From NCBI GenBank assembly GCA_016928455.1, contig JAFGKP010000010.1, positions 1 to 5,856 of the forward strand: a stretch of DNA of 5,856 bases, written 5' to 3'. A program made the translations under genes and the position numbers. Positions 1 through 5,856 of this stretch are shown here, piece by piece (within the stretch, counting starts at the first letter, position 1; the number at the start of each line of letters is the position of its first letter). The notes beneath the pieces were generated by a model that was given only the letters and a program-made list of their open reading frames with translations, was not told the origin of the DNA and ran no database searches. The DNA is from Methanomicrobia archaeon. GTDB taxonomy: Archaea; Halobacteriota; Syntropharchaeia; Alkanophagales; Methanospirareceae.

Positions 1-1
1 G

Positions 2-715
2 GACAAGAAACGGATCATGGGCGAGGAGAAAACGCCTGAGGAGGTCGTTGAGATTGCGAAGCGGTACGACTGTAAGAGCATCGCGTACACCTATGTCGAG
101 CCCACGATCTTCTTCGAGTTCGCGTATGATATCGCCAAACTGGCGCATAAGGCGGGAATTTGCAACGTCTTCGTCTCCAATGGGTACACCACGGAGGAAG
201 CGATACGAACGCTCGCGCCCTATCTTGATGCGATCAACGTGGACCTGAAAAGCCTCTCTGAGGAGCTCTATCACACGAATTGTGGCGGGCATGTTCAGCC
301 CGTGCTCGAGGCGATCAAGCTCTACAAGGACCTCGGTATCTGGATCGAGGTGACGACGCTCGTGATTCCGACCCTGAACGATACTGAAGAGGAATTCAGG
401 GGCATCGCTGAGTTCATCAAGGGCGTGGGCGTGGAGATACCCTGGCACATCTCGCAGTTCTACCCGACCTACAAGCTCCTGGATCTGCCCCGGACGCCGG
501 TCTCTACGCTCCGCAAAGCGCGTGAGATCGGGCTGGAGGTTGGCTTACGGTATGTGTATGAAGGCAACGTGCCCGGTGAGGGCGGTGAGAACACTTACTG
601 CTATAACTGCGGCACGTTATTGATTGGGCGGTACGGGTTCCAGGTGATGGAGAACAACCTTACCGAGGACGCGAAATGCCCGAATTGCGGCACGAAGATT
701 GATGGTAGGTATTGA
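2..715 (+). CDS. amrS: AmmeMemoRadiSam system radical SAM enzyme (AmrS-like), 5'-truncated by window edge
   Basis: This is the C-terminal part of a radical SAM protein of the family that co-occurs with MEMO1- and AMMECR1-type proteins; the reaction it catalyses is not firmly established. The reading frame is open from base 2, so the gene starts outside the window. The ATG at 17 is an internal Met, because the iron-sulfur CxxxCxxC motif of the family should lie upstream and is not visible. Visible family landmarks, numbered from base 17, are SIAYTYVEPTIFFEF (about 21-35), VFVSNGYTTEEA, the INVDLKSLSEE strand, WIEVTTLVIPTLND, PWHISQFYPTYKL and LRYVYEGNVPGEGGENTYC. The protein ends in a likely zinc ribbon with paired cysteines C195/C198 and C221/C224, typical of this subfamily and unlike the related pyruvate formate-lyase activases. 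The MEMO1 and AMMECR1 partners are not in this window and could lie to the left. The family assignment is strong; the true start cannot be seen. Confidence 0.9.
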   Translation, partial: DKKRIMGEEKTPEEVVEIAKRYDCKSIAYTYVEPTIFFEFAYDIAKLAHKAGICNVFVSNGYTTEEAIRTLAPYLDAINVDLKSLSEELYHTNCGGHVQPVLEAIKLYKDLGIWIEVTTLVIPTLNDTEEEFRGIAEFIKGVGVEIPWHISQFYPTYKLLDLPRTPVSTLRKAREIGLEVGLRYVYEGNVPGEGGENTYCYNCGTLLIGRYGFQVMENNLTEDAKCPNCGTKIDGRY

Positions 716-722
716 AGTTCTG

Positions 723-2816
<2,094 letters not shown>

Positions 2817-2826
2817 GGGTATAGTT

Positions 2827-2834
2827 TCACCTCC
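2827..2834 (-). promoter_or_regulatory. Shine-Dalgarno-like site favouring the GTG start at 2816
   Basis: The minus strand reads GGAGGTGA here, an 8-base match to the conserved anti-Shine-Dalgarno TCACCTCC at the 3' end of 16S rRNA. It lies 10 bases upstream of an in-frame GTG (2816-2814) and inside the first codons of the longer reading frame that begins at ATG 2840. The spacing is somewhat long, so the longer start is not excluded. The match itself is seen directly; its use as the ribosome binding site is inferred. Confidence 0.55.
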
Positions 2835-2873
2835 CTCCATAGGTAATTAACTGAACATGCGAGCCGTTAAAGC

Positions 2874-2893
2874 TTCGCGCTAAGAGCAGCGAA
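2874..2893 (-). other. Small hairpin between fni and the DUF255 gene
   Basis: An imperfect inverted repeat lies in the 108-base gap: TTCGC (2874-2878) pairs with GCGAA (2889-2893), and an inner GCT/AGC pairs after one bulged A (2888), leaving a 3-base AAG loop. Read on the minus strand, it sits about 55 bases after the fni stop and is followed by GCTTTAACGG, which has only a short T run. It could be a weak terminator or an mRNA structure in the DUF255 leader. TTTAA within 2867-2871 (minus strand) could be a poor box A for the DUF255 gene, about 28 bases ahead of the ATG at 2840. Nothing else is recognisable in 2841-2948. Confidence 0.3.
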
Positions 2894-2948
2894 ATGGAAA
2901 ACGGCGTTGTAGAACAGAACGGGGCGAAGGTCTAACGTAAGTAACCAG

Positions 2949-4052
2949 TTAGATGGTCTTCTTTCGCCGCTTTACGCGCTCCATTAAGTTGCGCTGCTCC
3001 ATTATCTCGTGTGTCTTTCCGGTGACCACGACTTCCGCTTCCTTCAGCGCCGCCGGACTCCGACAGCCGGTCAAGAACATGGCAACTTTCAATTCCTCGC
3101 CCATCTCCCTGATCTTCGCCACAACCCCGTCTGCGCTACCCCGTGTCAATGCAGGCTTCAGGAACGGCAAGGCCGCGCTACAGAGATCCGCGCCGAGCGC
3201 AATGCTCTTGGCAACGTCAAGACCAGTACGTATACCACCCGTAGCAATGATCGGGATAGGGAAGGGGATCGCGTTGCACTCCACAATGCTCTCGACCGTT
3301 GGTATGCCCCAGTCCCAGCCAAAGAGGTGTCCTAAATGCTCACCGAGCACATCCTGCTCGGCTTGCGCACGGTAGATCTCAGCAGCAGCCAGGCTCGTGC
3401 CGCCAAAGCCTCCAACATCGATCGCGGCCACCCCGAGATCATGCAGCTTTTTGGCTACGGCATAACTGATCCCTGCACCGGTCTCCTTGACTATCACCGG
3501 CTTCTTGATCGTCGCACAGACCTCCTTGATCGCCGCGAGGCAGCCGCGTGCATCCACGTTGCCCTCCGGCTGGATGGCCTCCTGCAAAAAGTTGAGGTGG
3601 ATCGCGATCGCATTCGCATCGATCATCTCAATGACGCGTTCAACACCCGCGACCCCATATTCCTTCAATTGCGGCACACCCAGGTTCGCATAAATGAACG
3701 AATCGGGCGCAATGTCACGCACCACACGGAATGAGTCCTCCTGATCGGTGCCCTCGAGTGCCGCACGCTGAGAGCCCACCCCGATACCCACACCGAGCGT
3801 CTGCGCAGCCGCCGCGAGAATCTCGTTGATCCGTTTTGTCTCCGGATGGCCACCGGTCATCGAGGCGATCATGATGGGAAAGTTGAAGGTAAATCCGAGG
3901 AATTCCGTCTGTAACGTGATCTCTTCCTTATCGAGTTCCGGGAGCGCGACATGGAGAAGCCGGACGTCAGCAAAACCGCTATCGTTCACGTCAACGTCCT
4001 GTTCTGCACAAATCCTGAGTTGCTCGATCTTTCGCTTTGAGGTCTGATTCAT
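2949..4052 (-). CDS. fni: Type 2 isopentenyl-diphosphate delta-isomerase (FMN-dependent)
   Basis: Converts isopentenyl diphosphate to dimethylallyl diphosphate, supplying the primer for archaeal ether-lipid isoprenoid chains. It is a cytosolic flavoenzyme that needs reduced FMN and Mg2+. The 367-residue length is normal for the archaeal form. Visible motifs, in order: the substrate-binding N-terminal RK (R7, K8); IMIASMTGGHPETK (60-73) and GVGSQRAALE (91-100), which contact FMN; IHLNFLQEAIQPEG (151-164), containing H152, N154, the catalytic-type Q157 and metal-binding-type E158; VIVKETGAGIS with K189; IDVGGFGGTS (211-220); FGWDWGIPT (244-252); and ATGGIRTGLDVAKSIALGAD (270-289) for flavin phosphate binding. 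One oddity is Q11, in the RKxxH position that usually holds histidine. The first residues MNQTSKRKIE match usual archaeal N-termini, so the ATG at 4052 is well supported despite only a weak upstream ribosome binding site. It is transcribed divergently from the methylthiotransferase and in the same direction as the DUF255 gene. Confidence 0.97.
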   Translation of the reverse strand: MNQTSKRKIEQLRICAEQDVDVNDSGFADVRLLHVALPELDKEEITLQTEFLGFTFNFPIMIASMTGGHPETKRINEILAAAAQTLGVGIGVGSQRAALEGTDQEDSFRVVRDIAPDSFIYANLGVPQLKEYGVAGVERVIEMIDANAIAIHLNFLQEAIQPEGNVDARGCLAAIKEVCATIKKPVIVKETGAGISYAVAKKLHDLGVAAIDVGGFGGTSLAAAEIYRAQAEQDVLGEHLGHLFGWDWGIPTVESIVECNAIPFPIPIIATGGIRTGLDVAKSIALGADLCSAALPFLKPALTRGSADGVVAKIREMGEELKVAMFLTGCRSPAALKEAEVVVTGKTHEIMEQRNLMERVKRRKKTI

Positions 4053-4135
4053 CTATCTCTTCATTCAAACCCTTTTCTTCTAAAAAAGGTATTACTTATT
4101 TTGGCGTGGCGCGCCAAAGCAGTACGACCAGAGTA
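4053..4135. promoter_or_regulatory. Divergent intergenic promoter region (fni / methylthiotransferase)
   Basis: These 83 bases separate two divergent start codons and are distinctly more AT-rich than the flanking genes. On the plus strand, TTACTTATTTT (4092-4102 approx.) is a candidate box A that would place transcription start near 4120-4125, just ahead of the ATG at 4136. On the minus strand, TTTTTTA (4087-4081) is a weaker candidate about 30 bases ahead of the fni ATG. A CCTTTT/AAAAGG inverted repeat (4071-4076 and 4084-4089) also lies here. The elements are visible as sequence; their promoter function is inferred from archaeal TATA-box rules. Confidence 0.45.
4100..4118. repeat. 7-bp inverted repeat, candidate operator
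   Basis: TTTGGCG (4100-4106) and CGCCAAA (4112-4118) form a perfect inverted repeat with a 5-base spacer TGGCG. It begins at the end of the candidate plus-strand box A and ends 17 bases before the methylthiotransferase ATG, so it would overlap or just precede the start of that transcript. This placement suits a dimeric repressor site, but an RNA hairpin or chance are also possible. No regulator gene is visible nearby. Confidence 0.4.
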
Positions 4136-5428
4136 ATGCCGTTTGAGAACTGTTTTCCGGGGCCGCAGAAAATACATCTCGAGACGTTCGGCTGCACGGC
4201 CAACATCGGTGATACGTTAAAGCTGCAGGCCGTCCTGAGAAACGCCGGACACACCATTGTGGAGGGGGTTCAGGACGCGGAGGTGGTTATCCTCAATACC
4301 TGCACGGTAACAAGGCGAACGGAACTGAACGTGCTCAAGCGGCTGCGAACGTTACAAGCAATGGGAAAGGCAGTGGTTGTGGCTGGCTGTATGGCCGCAG
4401 CACAGCGGGACTTACTCACCGATGTGCTGGGTGGGGAGGTACTGCTGGTAACACCGACGGAGATTCAAAAGAGCTGGCATGAGACACGCGATAGTGACCT
4501 TGATGGCGTTATCAGTGTCATACCGATCGCCCTCGGCTGCCTCGGAACGTGCGCCTACTGCATCGTGAAGCAGGCGCGGGGCGAGCTGAGAAGTTACCGA
4601 CCGGCATGGATCATAGAAGCGGTGAGCAGTGCGGTGGCCCGGGGTGCGAAAGAGATCCGAATCACCGCTCAGGACTGCAGTGCCTATGGCTTTGATGCTG
4701 CAGACGGCGTTAGATTACCCCAACTACTCGAGCGGTTAACCGCGCTTGAAGGCGATTTCCACATCCGTGTCGGCATGATGAACCCTGCAACTGTTCTGCC
4801 CATTTTAGACCAACTCCTGGATGCTTTCGAGTCCGAGAAAATCTTCAAATTCTTCCACGTGCCGGTGCAGTCAGGCTCCGACGAGGTATTGCGAGCTATG
4901 CGGCGTAATTATCGGGTCGCGGATTTCGTTACGATCGTCACGAGCTTGCGGGACCGATTCAGTGATTGTACGATCTCCACGGATTTCATTGTGGGCTACC
5001 CTACCGAGACCGAGGCACAGTTCCTGTCATCCGTGCGCCTTCTGGAGGCAGTGCACCCGGAGAAAGTAAATATCACGAAATTTTCGCCCCGGCCCGGTAC
5101 TGAGGCTGAAACGCTGAAGGACCTGCTGGAACGCGATAAGAAACGGCGATCTCGAATCTTAACCGCGCACGATCACGACCTCAGCTGCGAGCGGACTACC
5201 GCGGTCGAAGGTACCACGGTTCCCGTGCTCATCACGGAGCAGGGCAAGAAGGGTGGTGTCATCGGGCGTGATCCCGCTTATCGGATGGTCGTGGTTCACG
5301 AAGAGCTGCCGCTCGGCTCCTCATGCGAGGTAACGATCACGTCGGCAACGAGTACCTATTTGATCGGCAGGTCGAGCTATCAGGATTGCTCATCAGAGGG
5401 ATTCCGCGCGTGCGCGACCAACGTTTAA
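4136..5428 (+). CDS. tRNA N6-threonylcarbamoyladenosine (t6A37) methylthiotransferase, archaeal MtaB/CDKAL1 type
   Basis: Radical SAM enzyme that adds a methylthio group to C2 of t6A at position 37 of ANN-decoding tRNAs, supporting codon reading. Numbering from the ATG at 4136 gives 430 residues, normal for the e-MtaB group. The N-terminal MTTase domain carries the three ligands of the auxiliary 4Fe-4S cluster: C20 (ETFGCTAN), C56 (LNTCTVT) and C85 (VAGCMA). The radical SAM cluster is C135-x3-C139-x2-C142 (GCLGTCAYCIVKQARG), followed by RITAQDCSAYG, RVGMMNPATVLP, FHVPVQSGSDEVLRAMRR and STDFIVGYPTET. A C-terminal TRAM RNA-binding domain spans roughly VEGTTVPVLI to STYLIGRSSY. The frame stays open upstream to an ATG at 4037, but that stretch overlaps the fni 5' end and does not look conserved, so I start at 4136, 19 codons before the first cluster cysteine. 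No clear Shine-Dalgarno site is seen. The stop TAA overlaps a candidate box A for the next gene. Confidence 0.95.
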   Translation: MPFENCFPGPQKIHLETFGCTANIGDTLKLQAVLRNAGHTIVEGVQDAEVVILNTCTVTRRTELNVLKRLRTLQAMGKAVVVAGCMAAAQRDLLTDVLGGEVLLVTPTEIQKSWHETRDSDLDGVISVIPIALGCLGTCAYCIVKQARGELRSYRPAWIIEAVSSAVARGAKEIRITAQDCSAYGFDAADGVRLPQLLERLTALEGDFHIRVGMMNPATVLPILDQLLDAFESEKIFKFFHVPVQSGSDEVLRAMRRNYRVADFVTIVTSLRDRFSDCTISTDFIVGYPTETEAQFLSSVRLLEAVHPEKVNITKFSPRPGTEAETLKDLLERDKKRRSRILTAHDHDLSCERTTAVEGTTVPVLITEQGKKGGVIGRDPAYRMVVVHEELPLGSSCEVTITSATSTYLIGRSSYQDCSSEGFRACATNV

Positions 5429-5431
5429 ATG
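5424..5431 (+). promoter_or_regulatory. Candidate archaeal box A for the AN1-rhomboid gene
   Basis: TTTAAATG is close to the archaeal box A (TATA) consensus and is centred about 26 bases upstream of the ATG at 5454. That is the spacing expected when transcription starts at or next to the start codon. No Shine-Dalgarno sequence precedes that ATG, which agrees with a leaderless message. The element overlaps the TAA stop (5426-5428) of the methylthiotransferase gene. The function is inferred from position and sequence only. Confidence 0.45.
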
Positions 5432-5453
5432 CATAACCAGTTATTTCACAGCT

Positions 5454-5856
5454 ATGACGCGGTTACGGCCTACCTGCACCGTTTGCGGCAAATCAGCAGT
5501 CTCACGCTGCAAATACTGCGGTGATACACTCTGCGCCGAGCATATCCCGCCCGAGCGGCACTGGTGCGTGGGACTTGAAGCGTACAGAAAAGAGCTCGCG
5601 GCTCGCGAGTCCGCGGCCGTTCGCGCCGATTTGGGGTCTTCTGAACGAAAAGGCTGGAAGCTCGGTCGTGATAGGTTTGCAAAGAGCCGTTTCGGCATCT
5701 TCAGCGGTAATTACTCATTCTTTTTGATGTTCCTCATATCCATCTCGTTCGTGCTCCAGTTGCTGATCCCGAGCTATACAACGAACCTCATTCTCAATCC
5801 CGTGCTCGTGCTCGAGCGACCCTGGACCCTGGTCACGCATATCTTTCTCCACGGGA
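5454..5856 (+). CDS. AN1-type zinc finger plus rhomboid-family intramembrane protease, 3'-truncated by window edge
   Basis: The frame is open from ATG 5454 to the right edge, giving 134 visible residues. The N-terminus is an AN1-type zinc finger: C8-x2-C11-x7-C19-x2-C22-x4-C27-x2-H30-x5-H36-x-C38, with the typical CxxHxxxxxHxC ending. A charged, probably flexible linker follows (about 40-85, rich in Arg, Lys and Glu), then a transmembrane helix (about 88-105, SFFLMFLISISFVLQLLI). The sequence NPVLVLERPWTLVTHIFLHG (115-134) matches the start of the rhomboid core, the segment that leads into transmembrane helix 2. The catalytic GxSG serine and the histidine should lie beyond the window. Rhomboids cleave membrane proteins within or near the bilayer; the AN1 finger would sit on the cytosolic side and may bind a protein partner, since eukaryotic AN1 fingers are linked to ubiquitin and proteasome functions. 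The gene follows the methylthiotransferase by 25 bases in the same direction but may have its own promoter. Protease activity cannot be confirmed from this fragment. Confidence 0.85.
   Translation, partial: MTRLRPTCTVCGKSAVSRCKYCGDTLCAEHIPPERHWCVGLEAYRKELAARESAAVRADLGSSERKGWKLGRDRFAKSRFGIFSGNYSFFLMFLISISFVLQLLIPSYTTNLILNPVLVLERPWTLVTHIFLHG

Noticed and set aside
4037..4135. N-terminal extension of the methylthiotransferase reading frame from ATG 4037
   Set aside because: It overlaps the first codons of fni on the other strand, runs through the AT-rich promoter-like region, and encodes Ser-rich sequence with no family match. Homologues begin shortly before the ETFGC motif, which fits ATG 4136.
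5429..5524. Short plus-strand frame starting at ATG 5429
   Set aside because: It is only 31 codons, overlaps the AN1-rhomboid gene in another frame and encodes nothing recognisable. Its ATG is part of the candidate box A.
5441..5698. Minus-strand open frames opposite the AN1-rhomboid gene
   Set aside because: The plus strand here encodes a full AN1 zinc-finger cysteine/histidine pattern, so the minus frames are shadows without motifs.

Overview
The window looks archaeal, most likely from a euryarchaeon related to methanogens, methanotrophic (ANME-type) or other alkane-oxidising lineages. Three things support this: a type 2 (FMN-dependent) isopentenyl-diphosphate isomerase of the archaeal subtype, a methylthiotransferase of the archaeal/eukaryotic e-MtaB/CDKAL1 type, and an AN1 zinc finger joined to a rhomboid domain. 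Possible box A promoter elements near start codons agree with this. No closer taxonomic call can be made from sequence alone. The DNA is moderately GC-rich and almost entirely coding. I see no tRNA, rRNA, CRISPR array, insertion sequence or integrase.

Layout from left to right. (1) The 3' part of an AmmeMemoRadiSam-system radical SAM gene (amrS-like), plus strand, cut by the left edge. (2) Seven bases later, a convergent minus-strand gene for a large DUF255/YyaL/SPATA20-type protein with a thioredoxin-like N-terminus and a glycosidase-like helical domain. (3) A 108-base gap with a small hairpin, then the minus-strand type 2 IPP isomerase gene (fni). (4) A short divergent intergenic region of about 80 bases with AT-rich candidate promoter elements and a 7-bp inverted repeat. 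(5) A plus-strand tRNA ms2t6A methylthiotransferase gene with radical SAM and TRAM domains. (6) A plus-strand gene truncated by the right edge, encoding an AN1 zinc finger, a charged linker, a transmembrane helix and the start of a rhomboid protease domain. Its candidate box A overlaps the stop codon of gene 5.

The genes are mainly housekeeping: isoprenoid lipid precursor synthesis (fni), tRNA anticodon-loop modification (methylthiotransferase), and conserved proteins of poorly defined role (amrS-like, DUF255). No single pathway joins them. There are two radical SAM iron-sulfur enzymes, a thioredoxin-fold protein and a flavoenzyme that needs reduced FMN, so all suit an anaerobic, reducing cell. 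I did not find a convincing new multi-gene system. The most interesting items are the AN1-rhomboid fusion gene, the candidate leaderless promoter in front of it, and the inverted repeat in the divergent promoter region.
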